DNA from: Micropruina glycogenica
GTDB taxonomy: Bacteria > Actinomycetota > Actinomycetes > Propionibacteriales > Propionibacteriaceae
Assembly: GCF_039524395.1 (NCBI RefSeq)
Contig: NZ_BAAAGO010000024.1
Reading direction: 5' to 3' (one strand)
DNA: 64,000 nt
Positions 36,314-45,087 of this stretch are shown piece after piece (position 1 is the stretch's first letter; the number at the start of each line of letters is the position of its first letter). The position numbers were made by a program, and so were the translations under genes. The notes beneath the pieces were generated by a model that saw nothing but the letters and a program-made list of their open reading frames with translations, was not told where the DNA came from and made no database searches.

Positions 36314-37294
36314 GTGACCCTCGAGATCGGTGTCGATGAGACGTTCGCCGAGTCCGTCGCCGACCGGTTGCGCAGCATCGAAGATCGGCTGGGTGACGCG
36401 GCGTTCGGGCACACTCCGTTCGTCACCGAGGCGGCCTCCCACATCATCAACGCCGGCGGCAAGCGGTTCCGGCCGCTGCTGGTGGTACTGGCGTCGCGGC
36501 TGTACCCGGGCGCAGACGACGATGCGGCCGAGCGGGCGGCGCTGGTGGTCGAGCTCACCCACGTGGCCAGCCTGTACCACGACGACGTCATGGACGAGGC
36601 CGATCTGCGCCGCGGTGCCGAGAGCGCCAACCATCGCTGGAGCAACTCGGTGGCGATCATGGTGGGCGACTTCCTTTTCGCCAAGGCGTCGTCGATCGTG
36701 GCCACCCTCGGTGTCGACTACGTGGCGCTGCAGGCCGACACGTTCGCCCGGCTGGTCGAAGGGCAGATTTCCGAGACCCGTGGCGCCCAGGGCGACGACG
36801 ACCCGGTGGCGCACTACCTGCGCGTGCTGGCCGACAAGACTGGGTCGCTGATCGCGACGTCCGCGGTGTTCGGCGGCATGGTCTGCGGCGCTCCGCCCGA
36901 GGTGCTGCGCGCCCTGGCGGCTTTTGGCGAAGAGCTCGGCGTGGTGTTTCAACTGAGCGACGACATCATCGACATCGACAGCGACTCGACGGGCAAGACG
37001 CCCGGCACCGACCTGCGCGAGGGTGTGCCCACCCTGCCGACCATGCTGGTCAAGGCCGGCCGCGAGCCCGCGGACGACCGGCTGCGGCACCTGCTCGCCG
37101 GCACCATCGACGACCCCGACGACCTGGCCGAGGCCCTGGCCCTGATGCGGGCGCACCCGGCCATGGCGGCTGCCCGCGCCGAGGTCGAAAGGCGTGCACA
37201 GGTGGCCAAGCAGCACCTGGCCGTGCTGCCCGAGGGCCATGCCCGCGACGCCCTTCACGAGCTCTGTGACCAGATCGTGGCCCGCTCCGCGTGA
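36314..37294 (+). CDS. Polyprenyl diphosphate synthase (probable menaquinone side-chain synthase)
   Basis: 326 residues from GTG 36314, preceded by AAGGAGA. Trans-type isoprenyl synthase with GGKRFRPLLVVL, the first aspartate motif DDVMDEADLRRG near residue 94, and the second DDIIDIDSDSTGKTPGTDL. Small and alanine residues before the first motif fit a medium-to-long chain product, and the nuo/men setting suggests the menaquinone chain (heptaprenyl to nonaprenyl, as in HepT/GrcC). Chain length cannot be fixed from sequence. It lies 40 bases past nuoN and may be read with it. Confidence 0.9.
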   Translation: MTLEIGVDETFAESVADRLRSIEDRLGDAAFGHTPFVTEAASHIINAGGKRFRPLLVVLASRLYPGADDDAAERAALVVELTHVASLYHDDVMDEADLRRGAESANHRWSNSVAIMVGDFLFAKASSIVATLGVDYVALQADTFARLVEGQISETRGAQGDDDPVAHYLRVLADKTGSLIATSAVFGGMVCGAPPEVLRALAAFGEELGVVFQLSDDIIDIDSDSTGKTPGTDLREGVPTLPTMLVKAGREPADDRLRHLLAGTIDDPDDLAEALALMRAHPAMAAARAEVERRAQVAKQHLAVLPEGHARDALHELCDQIVARSA

Positions 37295-37323
37295 TCGTCC
37301 AGCTTGGGCAAAGATTCTTGCCA

Positions 37324-37339
37324 CTGCCGCAAGCGGCAG
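37324..37339. promoter_or_regulatory. Small inverted repeat upstream of ndh
   Basis: CTGCCGC and GCGGCAG (37324-37330, 37333-37339) are separated by two bases, in the 91-base gap before ndh. It may be an operator or a weak hairpin; no regulator is identified. Confidence 0.35.
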
Positions 37340-37385
37340 GCAGACTCATGCACGCAAGCCGTCCGGCCTCACACCTGGAGTAGCC

Positions 37386-38744
37386 ATGCCTCGTCCCCAC
37401 GTAGTCATCATCGGCTCCGGCTTCGGCGGTCTGTTCTCGGCGCGTGCGCTGGCCAAGGCCGACGTCGACATCACCATCATCAGCAACACCACCGCGCACC
37501 TGTTTCAGCCGCTGCTGTACCAGGTGGCCACGGGCATTCTGTCCAGCGGTGAGATCGCACCCGCCACCCGCGACATTCTGGCCAAGCAGAAGAACGTCAA
37601 GGTGCTGCTGGGTGAGGTGAGCCGCATCAACGTGAAGTCGAAGATCGTCGTCGCCGAGAAACTCAGCAAGCAGATCGTGCTGCGCTACGACTACCTGATC
37701 GTGGCTGCCGGCGCCGGGCAGTCGTACTTCGGCAACGACCACTTCGCCACGTTCGCGCCGGGCATGAAGAGCATCGACGACGCACTCGAGTTGCGCGCCC
37801 GCATCTTCGGTGCGCTCGAGATGGCCGAGCTCAGCCAGGACGCCGCCGAGCGCCGGTCGCTGATGACGTTCGTGGTGGTGGGCGCCGGCCCGACCGGTGT
37901 CGAACTGGCCGGTCAGATCGTCGAACTCACCCACAAGACGTTGTCGCAGAGCTTTCGAAACATCGATACCAAGCAGTGCCGGGTGCTGCTGCTTGACGCG
38001 GCGCCGGTGGTGCTGCCGCCGTTCGGTGAGAAGCTGTCGGCGGCCGCCGCCAAAGAGTTGCAGCGCATCGGCGTCGAGATCAAGCTCAACGCCATGGTGA
38101 CCAATCTGGACGCCACCGGACTCGACCTGAAGCACAAGGACGGCAGCACCGAGCGGGTCGACGCCATCTGCAAGGTGTGGGCGGCAGGTGTGCAGGCCAG
38201 CCCGTTGGGTAAGACCCTCGCCGACCAGTCGGGCGTCGAGGTCGACCGAGCCGGCCGGGTGCCCGTGCAGCCCGACCTGACCCTGCCGGGCAACCCGAAC
38301 GTGTTCGTGATCGGCGACATGATGAGCCTCGACCGGCTGCCGGGCGTGGCGCAGGTCGCCATTCAGGGCGCCAAGTACGCCGCCAAGACCATCATCGCCG
38401 ACATCAACGGCCAGCCCCGGCCCGAAAAGTTCAAGTACTTCGACAAGGGTTCGATGGCTGTGATCAGCCGGTTCGGCGCGGTGGCCAAGATCAACGAAAA
38501 GCTGCAGTTCAGCGGCTTCTTTGCGTGGGTGGCCTGGCTCGGTCTGCACCTGATCTACGTGGTCGGCTTCAAGAACCGCATCACCACTCTGTTGCACTGG
38601 ACCATCACGTTCCTCGGTAGCGGACGCTCCGAACGCGTCACCACCGAGCAGCAACTGGTCGGACGCCTGGCGGTCAAGCAGTTGGGCCCGGCCTTCGAGC
38701 CCACCATCTCAGGCATTCTCGACCCGAAGAAGATCGGGCACTAG
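37386..38744 (+). CDS. ndh: Type II NADH dehydrogenase
   Basis: 452 residues from ATG 37386, with CTGGAG upstream. Two dinucleotide folds: FAD site IIGSGFGGLFSARAL at the start and NADH site VVVGAGPTGVELAGQI near residue 163. VFVIGDMMSL and GVAQVAIQGAKYAA follow as in family proteins. The C-terminal hydrophobic stretch WLGLHLIYVVGF near 385 anchors it to the membrane. It oxidises NADH with menaquinone without proton pumping, a bypass next to complex I. Confidence 0.96.
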   Translation: MPRPHVVIIGSGFGGLFSARALAKADVDITIISNTTAHLFQPLLYQVATGILSSGEIAPATRDILAKQKNVKVLLGEVSRINVKSKIVVAEKLSKQIVLRYDYLIVAAGAGQSYFGNDHFATFAPGMKSIDDALELRARIFGALEMAELSQDAAERRSLMTFVVVGAGPTGVELAGQIVELTHKTLSQSFRNIDTKQCRVLLLDAAPVVLPPFGEKLSAAAAKELQRIGVEIKLNAMVTNLDATGLDLKHKDGSTERVDAICKVWAAGVQASPLGKTLADQSGVEVDRAGRVPVQPDLTLPGNPNVFVIGDMMSLDRLPGVAQVAIQGAKYAAKTIIADINGQPRPEKFKYFDKGSMAVISRFGAVAKINEKLQFSGFFAWVAWLGLHLIYVVGFKNRITTLLHWTITFLGSGRSERVTTEQQLVGRLAVKQLGPAFEPTISGILDPKKIGH

Positions 38745-38769
38745 CGAACGAGCGTTCGTCATTCCGAAC

Positions 38770-38829
38770 TTGTTGGTTGAGCTTGTCGAAACCCCCTAGC
38801 TGCAACGGGTCTCGACAAGCTCCACCATC
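38770..38829. repeat. Dispersed palindromic repeat, family A (copy 4, full palindrome)
   Basis: TTGTTGGTTGAGCTTGTCGAA, a spacer (ACCCCCTAGCTGCAACG), then GGTCTCGACAAGCTCCACCA: two inverted copies of the core. It sits just after ndh and may act as a terminator hairpin. The 38745-38960 gap holds this and one family B element. Confidence 0.75.
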
Positions 38830-38860
38830 GAAATCTGCGCCTCCCCAGCGAACGACGGTC

Positions 38861-38888
38861 GTCATCCCGGCGAACGCCGGGATCTCTG
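38861..38888. repeat. Dispersed palindromic repeat, family B (copy 2)
   Basis: GTCATCCCGGCGAACGCCGGGATCTCTG-type element with a perfect CCCGGCG/CGCCGGG stem, as at 23743 and 43751. Confidence 0.85.
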
Positions 38889-38960
38889 CTTCGCCCACGA
38901 TCGCCGCTGCGGGGGTTAGTCCGGCCGCGGCGGTGATGGGTCTCTGTCAGACTTGCTCGC

Positions 38961-40382
38961 GTGCGTGCCGATGAGTACACCGGGCTGAGCGCGCTGCAGA
39001 CCGCTGCGGCGGTCAACAGCCGCGAGTTGTCAGCGGTCGAAGTCGCCGAGGTGGCCCTTGCTGTCGCCGAACAGCGTGACCAGTACGGAGCCTTCACCTG
39101 CCTCGCGCCCGAACGGGCCATGGCGGACGCAAGGCGCACCGACCAGCGGGTCGCGGCCGGAGAGCGGCTGCCGTTGGCCGGCGTACCCAACCCGATCAAA
39201 GACCTGAACCCGGTCGAGGGTCTGCCCTGGCAGGCCGGCTCGTCCGCCATGCGGGGCGTGGTCGGCCCGGCGGACGACCCGATCGTGGGGTGGTTCGCCG
39301 AGGCCGGCACCACCATGCTGGGCAAAACCGCGACGCCCGAGTTCGGGTTGCCCTGCTACACCGAGCCCGACGGACGTCCGCCCACCGTCACGCCGTGGGA
39401 CGTGACTCGTTCGGCGGGCGGCTCCAGTGGGGGAGCAGCGGCCGCCGTCGCCGCGGGCATCGCGCCCATCGCGCACGCCTCGGACGGCGGTGGCTCGATT
39501 CGCATTCCGGCCTCGGCCTGCGGCTTGGTGGGGCTCAAGGTCAGCCGCGGGCTGATCTCGCCCGGGGCGCGTCCGCCGGGGCCGGGGTTGGGCACCGAGG
39601 GGGTGGTGAGCCGCACCGTGCGCGACACGGCGCTCGCGCTCGACGTGCTGGCGGGTGCTCGGCCGGGCGACACCTACTGGGCGCCTCTCGCGCCGGGCGG
39701 TTACCTGGCGGCCTGCGAGCGGGCCCCCGAACGGCTACGGGTCGGATTGCTCACCACTCCGGTGATCGCGGCCGACGCCGAGGTGCACGCCGCCTGTCTG
39801 GACGCGGCCGCCCGCGCCGCCCTGTTGCTCGAGGGGCTGGGACACGAGGTCAGCGAGGCCCCGGTGGCGTTCGCCGCCGAACGCTGGGAGGCGTTCCGTT
39901 CGGTGTGGGCGGTGGGGGCGCTCGGCATTCCGCTGCCCGCCGAGGCCGAACCGGCGCTGACGCCCCTGACCCGCTGGCTGCGTGAGCGCGGGCGCAGCGC
40001 CACGGGGTTGGAGTACGCGGGTGCGATGGCGGCGATCCAGGTGCTCACCCGCGAGGTGGCGCAGACCTGGGCGGACTTCGACGTGATCGTGTCACCCACG
40101 CTGGCGCAGCCGCCGGCGCCCGTCGGCAGCCTGCGTGATGACGCCGACCCGTCCGCCGACTTCGAGGCACAGATGCGCTTCACGCCGTGGACCTCGGTGT
40201 TCAACCTGACCGGACGCCCCGCGATCAGCCTGCCGCTGCACAACGCCCGAATCGACGGGGCAGACTCGCCCGTGCTGCCGATCGGTGTGATGCTGGGCGC
40301 TCCGTTCGGCGCTGACGACGTGTTGCTGGGCCTGTCCGCGGCCTTGGAATTGGTTGCGCCCTGGGAGCGTCCTGGTCGGTAA
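38961..40382 (+). CDS. Amidase (amidase-signature family)
   Basis: 473 residues from GTG 38961. The Ser-cisSer-Lys triad is visible: Lys in NPIKDLNPV (about residue 80), the serine pair in RSAGGSSGGAAAAVAAG, and the nucleophile in ASDGGGSIRIPAS. Related enzymes hydrolyse varied amides, including the GatA subunit, but there is no gatB or gatC nearby, so it is a stand-alone amidase of unknown substrate. Its last codons run into the repeat array at 40377. Confidence 0.92.
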   Translation: MRADEYTGLSALQTAAAVNSRELSAVEVAEVALAVAEQRDQYGAFTCLAPERAMADARRTDQRVAAGERLPLAGVPNPIKDLNPVEGLPWQAGSSAMRGVVGPADDPIVGWFAEAGTTMLGKTATPEFGLPCYTEPDGRPPTVTPWDVTRSAGGSSGGAAAAVAAGIAPIAHASDGGGSIRIPASACGLVGLKVSRGLISPGARPPGPGLGTEGVVSRTVRDTALALDVLAGARPGDTYWAPLAPGGYLAACERAPERLRVGLLTTPVIAADAEVHAACLDAAARAALLLEGLGHEVSEAPVAFAAERWEAFRSVWAVGALGIPLPAEAEPALTPLTRWLRERGRSATGLEYAGAMAAIQVLTREVAQTWADFDVIVSPTLAQPPAPVGSLRDDADPSADFEAQMRFTPWTSVFNLTGRPAISLPLHNARIDGADSPVLPIGVMLGAPFGADDVLLGLSAALELVAPWERPGR

Positions 40383-40655
40383 TGGGGACGGTTCCGATTA
40401 CCCACCAGACGGCCGGGTGAACGGTATTGGGGACGGTTCCGATTACCCACCAGACGGCCGGGTGAACGGTATTGGGGACGGATCTCCCCCTACGCGGCGG
40501 ACTCTCAAAGGGTTTCGGCACTTCGGTGAACGGTAATCGGAACCGTCCCCAATACCCGCCAGGAGGCTTCGGTGAACGGTAATCGGAACCGTCCCCAATA
40601 CCCGCCAGGAGGCTTCGGTGAACGGTAATCGGAACCGTCCCCAATACCCGCCAGG
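40377..40655. repeat. Head-to-head repeat array between amidase and pdxR, family E
   Basis: On the plus strand the core GGTATTGGGGACGGTTCCGA appears at about 40380 and 40425, with a truncated third at 40470, at a 45-base period including CCACCAGACGGCCGGGTGAAC. After a central unique stretch (about 40482-40525), three inverted copies (GGTAATCGGAACCGTCCCC) start near 40530, 40576 and 40622 at a 46-base period, spaced by GCCAGGAGGCTTCGGTGAAC. Each set begins at the 3' end of one convergent gene, so transcripts from both sides enter an inverted-repeat structure. It could act as a terminator zone. Confidence 0.9.
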
Positions 40656-40659
40656 ACGG

Positions 40660-42057
40660 TCAGGCGTCGATCGCGGCGACCAGCACCGCCAGGGCCTGGA
40701 CGAGTTCGGGCTCACTCACGCCGCCGAAGCCGAACACCACGCCCGAACGATCGTCACGCTCGCCCGACCAGTGTGCCGACAGGCGTCCTGCCAGCACACC
40801 GGCGGCTCGCGCGCGGGCCAACACCTCGGACTCGTCGCGCACGGTTTCGATCACCACGTGCAGACCGCCGTCCATCGGGTAGACGCGACCGCCCTGCAGC
40901 CCCGAGAGCGCCTCGGTGACCAGCTCGCGCCGCCGGCGGTACAGCTGCCGTATGCGCTGCACGTGCCGGCGCAGTTCGCCCGAGGTCAGGTAGTGCGCGA
41001 ACGCGCGCTGAGTGAGCTGGGCGACCGGCTGCCCGAGGTCGGCACGCGACGCCAGCACGTCGGGCAGCAACCGCGACGGCGCCAGCAGGTACCCCACGCC
41101 CAGGCCGGGGCCGACGGTCTTGGCGAACGTGCCCAGGGTGACCACGCGTCCCTCGTCGGGGTCGTCGAGGGCCGCCAGCGCGGGCAGTGGGCGCGAGGTG
41201 TATCGCAACTCGGCGTCGTAGTCGTCTTCGACGATCACCACGTCATGTCTCGCGGCCCAGGCCAGCAACTGCTGCCGCCGGGCCACCGGCATCGAACCAC
41301 CCAGCGGGTACTGATGGCTGGGCGTGACGATCAGCACCCGCGGCGCGTTGCGCTCGGGCAGGGCGTCGGTCACCAGTCCCTCTGCGTCGGCCGCGAGCGG
41401 CGTGGTGGCGAGCCCGAGCCGCCCGGGCACCCGGCGCAGCGACGGATACCCGGGCTCTTCGACCCCCACCGGCCCGGGCAGCCCCAGGGCGTGCAGCAGC
41501 ACGGTCAGGCCCTCGCGGGCACCCGCGGTGACCACCACCTGCTCGGCGGGCCGATGGACGCCCCGCATGCGCCGTAGATGGTCTGCCAGCGACGTCCGTA
41601 ACCCGGCGTCCCCGGCAGGGGCCGGGTCGGTGCCGAACGGGTCGTTGGCGGCGGCGCGCCAGGCTGTTCGCCACCCGGAGGTCGCGACGTCGGCCGTCCA
41701 CGGACGGCCGGGTCGCAGGTCGATCAGTGGGCGCCCCTGAACTGGCGGAGGGGGCTCGGGGCCGGAGCGTCCAGGGTGCGGGTGCAGGGCGCGTAGCCGC
41801 GGGTTCACCACCGTGGCAGACCCGGGGCGAGCGGTCAGAAAACCCTCGGCCGTGAGCTGCTCGTAGGCCGCCACCACCGTGCCACGCGACACCGACGCCG
41901 CCCGGGCCAACGAACGGGTCGACGGCACCGGATCCCCAGGCGGTACCCAGCCGTCGAGCACCAGGCCGCGCAGGGCGTCCGCCAGTTGCACCGGCAGCGG
42001 TCGCCCGTCGTCGCGCGCGAGCGTCACCGGCAGGGTGACCTCGGCCGTGGTGCGCAT
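40660..42057 (-). CDS. pdxR: MocR-type transcriptional regulator PdxR
   Basis: 465 residues. N-terminal GntR winged helix (LADALRGLVLDGWVPPGDPVPSTRSLARAASVSRGTV split across the helix-turn-helix) followed by an aminotransferase-like domain. It includes VEEPGYPSLRR, TPSHQYPLGGSMP, and the PLP-lysine region LGTFAKTVGPGLGVGYLLAP. Such proteins sense pyridoxal phosphate and control pdxST. It is divergent from pdxS with only 67 bases between, which fits that role exactly. Confidence 0.93.
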   Translation of the reverse strand: MRTTAEVTLPVTLARDDGRPLPVQLADALRGLVLDGWVPPGDPVPSTRSLARAASVSRGTVVAAYEQLTAEGFLTARPGSATVVNPRLRALHPHPGRSGPEPPPPVQGRPLIDLRPGRPWTADVATSGWRTAWRAAANDPFGTDPAPAGDAGLRTSLADHLRRMRGVHRPAEQVVVTAGAREGLTVLLHALGLPGPVGVEEPGYPSLRRVPGRLGLATTPLAADAEGLVTDALPERNAPRVLIVTPSHQYPLGGSMPVARRQQLLAWAARHDVVIVEDDYDAELRYTSRPLPALAALDDPDEGRVVTLGTFAKTVGPGLGVGYLLAPSRLLPDVLASRADLGQPVAQLTQRAFAHYLTSGELRRHVQRIRQLYRRRRELVTEALSGLQGGRVYPMDGGLHVVIETVRDESEVLARARAAGVLAGRLSAHWSGERDDRSGVVFGFGGVSEPELVQALAVLVAAIDA

Positions 42058-42080
42058 ACTGGATCATTGCAGATCGTCGA

Positions 42081-42121
42081 AACTGGCGCTTGGCTCAGAC
42101 CAGTTCGGCCGCAAGGCTTGG
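42081..42121. promoter_or_regulatory. Possible PdxR operator in the pdxR-pdxS gap
   Basis: AACTGG (42081-42086) and CCAGTT (42100-42105) form an inverted repeat spaced by 13 bases. GCTTGG also occurs twice (42088-42093, 42116-42121). The gap is only 67 bases, so divergent promoters and any operator must lie here. Assignment is by position and symmetry only. Confidence 0.4.
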
Positions 42122-42124
42122 CGC

Positions 42125-43036
42125 ATGACACTTGTGAACGACGCGCCCCGCACGGGCACCGACCTGGTCAAGAGCGGCCTCGCCGACATGCTGAAGGGCG
42201 GCGTGATCATGGACGTGGTCACCCCCGAGCAGGCCCGAATCGCCGAAGATGCCGGCGCCGTGGCCGTGATGGCGCTCGAGCGGGTGCCCGCCGACATTCG
42301 CGCCCAGGGCGGCGTGGCGCGCATGAGCGACCCCGACCTGATCAGCGGAATCATCGACGCGGTCACCATTCCGGTGATGGCCAAGGCCCGCATCGGCCAC
42401 TTCGTCGAGGCCCAGGTGCTGCAACAGCTCGGCGTCGACTACATCGACGAGTCCGAGGTGCTCTCGCCCGCCGACTACGCCCATCACATCGACAAGCGCG
42501 GCTTCACGGTGCCGTTCGTGTGCGGTGCCACCAACCTCGGCGAGGCGCTGCGCCGCATCACCGAGGGTGCGGCCATGATCCGATCCAAGGGCGAGGCCGG
42601 CACTGGCGACGTGTCCGAAGCCACCCGCCACCTGAGGACGATCCGCGGCGAGATCGCCGGCCTGAGCGCCACCTGGCGCAGCAACCCCGACGAGCTCTAC
42701 GTGGCGGCCAAGAACCTGCAGGCGCCCTACGAGCTCGTGCGTCACGTGGCCGAGGCCGGAAAGCTGCCCGTGGTGCTGTTCGTGGCCGGCGGGGTCGCCA
42801 CCCCGGCTGATGCGGCCATGATGATGCAGTTGGGCGCCGACGGCGTGTTCGTGGGCTCGGGCATCTTCAAGTCGGGCGACCCGGCCAAGCGGGCCGCGGC
42901 GATCGTCGCCGCGACCGCCGGCTACGACGACCCCGAACTGATCGCCCGGGTGTCGCGCGGCCTGGGCGAGGCCATGGTCGGCATCAACGTGGCCGACGTG
43001 CCCGCGCCGCACCGGCTCGCCGAACGCGGCTGGTGA
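42125..43036 (+). CDS. pdxS: Pyridoxal 5'-phosphate synthase subunit PdxS
   Basis: 303 residues from ATG 42125. A (beta/alpha)8 synthase making PLP from ribose 5-phosphate, glyceraldehyde 3-phosphate and ammonia. Motifs: LKGGVIMDVVTPEQARIAE, VMAKARIGHFVEAQ with the catalytic lysine, YIDESEVL, and FVCGATNLGEALRRI. Overlaps pdxT by GTGA, as is usual for this pair. Confidence 0.98.
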   Translation: MTLVNDAPRTGTDLVKSGLADMLKGGVIMDVVTPEQARIAEDAGAVAVMALERVPADIRAQGGVARMSDPDLISGIIDAVTIPVMAKARIGHFVEAQVLQQLGVDYIDESEVLSPADYAHHIDKRGFTVPFVCGATNLGEALRRITEGAAMIRSKGEAGTGDVSEATRHLRTIRGEIAGLSATWRSNPDELYVAAKNLQAPYELVRHVAEAGKLPVVLFVAGGVATPADAAMMMQLGADGVFVGSGIFKSGDPAKRAAAIVAATAGYDDPELIARVSRGLGEAMVGINVADVPAPHRLAERGW

Positions 43037-43701
43037 GAGTCGGCGTTCTGGCCCTGCAGGGCGGCGTGCGCGAACACGCCGCCCTGCTGGCCGAGCTTGG
43101 AGCCGAGCCGGTGCTGGTGCGTCGACCCGACCAGTTGCGCGACCTGGACGCGCTGGCGCTGCCCGGCGGTGAATCGTCGGTGATCGACCGGCTGGCCAGG
43201 TCGACGGGGTTGTTCGACCCGCTACGCCGACTGATCGCCGACGGACTGCCCACGCTGGCCACCTGTGCGGGGCTGATTCTGCTCGCGCAGGGCGTGCTCG
43301 ACCCGGCGCCGGGGCAGCAGAGCCTGGGCGTGCTCGATGTGGACGTTCGCCGCAACGCGTTCGGCCCGCAGCTCGCCTCGGCCGAGGTGCCCCTGGCCAC
43401 CCGGTGGGGGCTGGCGTCGGTGGCGTTCATTCGGGCTCCCGCGGTCGAACGCGTGGGTGCCGACGTTCAGGTGCTCGCCCAGCACGCCGGACGGGTGGTG
43501 GCCGTGCAACAGGGCAGCATCATCGGGCTGGCGTTTCACCCCGAGCTGACCGGTGAGCCGCTGTTTCACCAGCACCTGCTGGGTCTGGTGAGGCTCGTCG
43601 CACGTCCGTCATCCCGACATCCAACCCTGTCATCCCGTCACCCAACCCTGTCATGCCGGCGGATGCCGGGATCTCTGCCTAGCGGGGTCACGAGCCGGTG
43701 A
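43033..43701 (+). CDS. pdxT: Pyridoxal 5'-phosphate synthase glutaminase subunit PdxT with repeat-derived tail
   Basis: 222 residues from GTG 43033. Class I glutaminase feeding ammonia to PdxS: VLALQGGVREH, LPGGESSVIDR, nucleophile Cys in LATCAGLILLA, and His-Glu in AFHPELTG are intact. The family usually ends soon after the HLLGLV helix, near 190 residues. The last 30 or so residues (SSRHPTLSSRHPTLSC and on) are encoded by short repeats and a family B element and are probably not functional. The stop lies in repeat sequence. Confidence 0.93.
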   Translation: MRVGVLALQGGVREHAALLAELGAEPVLVRRPDQLRDLDALALPGGESSVIDRLARSTGLFDPLRRLIADGLPTLATCAGLILLAQGVLDPAPGQQSLGVLDVDVRRNAFGPQLASAEVPLATRWGLASVAFIRAPAVERVGADVQVLAQHAGRVVAVQQGSIIGLAFHPELTGEPLFHQHLLGLVRLVARPSSRHPTLSSRHPTLSCRRMPGSLPSGVTSR

Positions 43702-43855
43702 ATGGATCTCCTCGCTGCCACGTCGTGAGATTCCGCGCGTCCGACCACGGTCATCCCGGCGAATGCCGGGATCTCTACCTCGCCAGATCAGGTTGCGGCG
43801 CACGAGTCCGCTCGCGCGGCCACGTCGTGAGATTCCGGCGTCCGCCGGAATGACG
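43599..43855. repeat. Cluster of family B palindromic repeats after pdxT
   Basis: GTCATCCCGACATCCAACCCT and CATCCCGTCACCCAACCCTGT form a short tandem. They are followed by full family B cores at 43650-43678 and 43751-43778 and an inverted core at 43829-43855. CACGTCGTGAGATTCC half-copies also occur near 43723 and 43821. The 43702-44016 gap holds these and no gene that I can support. Confidence 0.85.
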
Positions 43856-44016
43856 TGGGCACGCAAGACCTGCGCGCCGCGACTTTGTCAGTCAGCTTCG
43901 TCTGATTCATCGGCAGGGATTGCTTGCTCATCGTGGAAAACCCGCTCGGGGTGCGACTTGGCACCGCCGTGAGCGACACCGGTACCACCACGTTCACCGT
44001 CCGAAAGGACCCCTCG

Positions 44017-44560
44017 ATGCCGTCTGTCTGTCACTGGCAGTGGCGAGTCGCTGCCGTCGCGGTGTGCCTGGCCATGCTCGCCGGCTGCACGGACGCACCC
44101 ACGCCGTCGATCAGCCCGTCAACGTCGAGCCGCGCGCAGGGTGAGTCGATCGAGGGCGGCCCCGCCTACGTTCTGCGCCAGAACGATCGGCTGCTGCTGC
44201 GATCGGTCTGTGCCGGGGGTTTCGCCGAGGCGTCCGTCACCGTGGTGGCCGGCCACAACGGCCATGGTCGAATGGCAGGCCCGCTTCGTCGACGCCGCGA
44301 CGCCGGCCACCGAGTTGGCGTTGTACGCCGGCCAACTGACGGGGTATCGCGTCACCGACCGCAGACCCACGGGCATGAACACCGACACGCTCACCCTGTA
44401 CTACTCGGTGACGAGCCAATCGTCACACGGGTGGAAGCTGACCGGCGACATCAATGACCTGCCCGAAGGCACCGTGCTGTGGTCGGGTGGCACCGAGCCC
44501 CTGTCAGACTTCGAGGCCAGCGGGTACGGCAGCACGCAGCCCTGCGTTGAGCACCCCAGT
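44017..44560 (+). pseudogene. Frameshifted lipoprotein gene
   Basis: From ATG 44017 the first frame gives MPSVCHWQWRVAAVAVCLA then MLAGC, a lipoprotein signal with lipobox. It continues sensibly to SVTVVAGHNG near 44260 and then turns into low-complexity Arg/His residues. The +1-shifted frame from about 44262 gives MVEWQARFVDAATPATELALYAG and LYYSVTSQSSHGWKL, typical of an exported protein. So one reading-frame break at about 44251-44270 splits the gene. In the second frame no stop occurs before the convergent acetyltransferase, so the 3' end may be damaged too. A sequencing error is possible. Function unknown. Confidence 0.65.
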
Positions 44561-44562
44561 CG

Positions 44563-45087
44563 TCATGCGTGGGTGAAAACGTCGATCCAATACCGGCGCC
44601 GCATAAGCCCGCCGCCCACGTCGACCACATTCTCGAGCACCCCGCCGGCACCCTCGATCACCCGCGCAGACCCCACGTTGCCCTCGTCGCAGGTGACCAG
44701 GGCCCGATCGACGCCGGCCGCCGCCAGTCGCTGCAGCGACTGCCGCAGCATCTCGCCGGCATACCCCTTGAGCCGATGCGCAGGGGCCACCGCGTAACCG
44801 ATGTGGCCCCCGTAGTGGTGCAGCCAGTCGGTGAGGGCGTAGCGCACCGAGGCCCGTCCAACCACGTCGCGGCCGACCTCGGCGACCAGAAAGTCGGCGC
44901 GTACCCGTCCGGGCTCCAGGTCGACGCCGGACGCCTCGCGCTCGGCTCGCCCCATCACCTCGGCCCAGGTGTGCCCTTCGGGCAACAGGTCGAACCCCTC
45001 CGCGGCCAGCTCGGCTTGCATGCGGCGCATGGGCACTTCGTCGGCGGCCGTGAGCGGTCGCAGGATCAGAGTGCAGCGGGCACTCAC
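44563..45087 (-). CDS. GNAT-family acetyltransferase
   Basis: 174 residues from GTG 45087, chosen because it overlaps the M13 peptidase stop (GTGA). The fold runs from CTLILRPLTAADEVPMRRM through RASVRYAL and HIGYAVAPAHRLKGYAGEML, the acetyl-CoA loop (R/K-x-x-G-Y-A), to ALVTCDEGNVGSARVIEGAGGVLE and a YWI ending. Substrate unknown. Confidence 0.88.
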   Translation of the reverse strand: MSARCTLILRPLTAADEVPMRRMQAELAAEGFDLLPEGHTWAEVMGRAEREASGVDLEPGRVRADFLVAEVGRDVVGRASVRYALTDWLHHYGGHIGYAVAPAHRLKGYAGEMLRQSLQRLAAAGVDRALVTCDEGNVGSARVIEGAGGVLENVVDVGGGLMRRRYWIDVFTHA

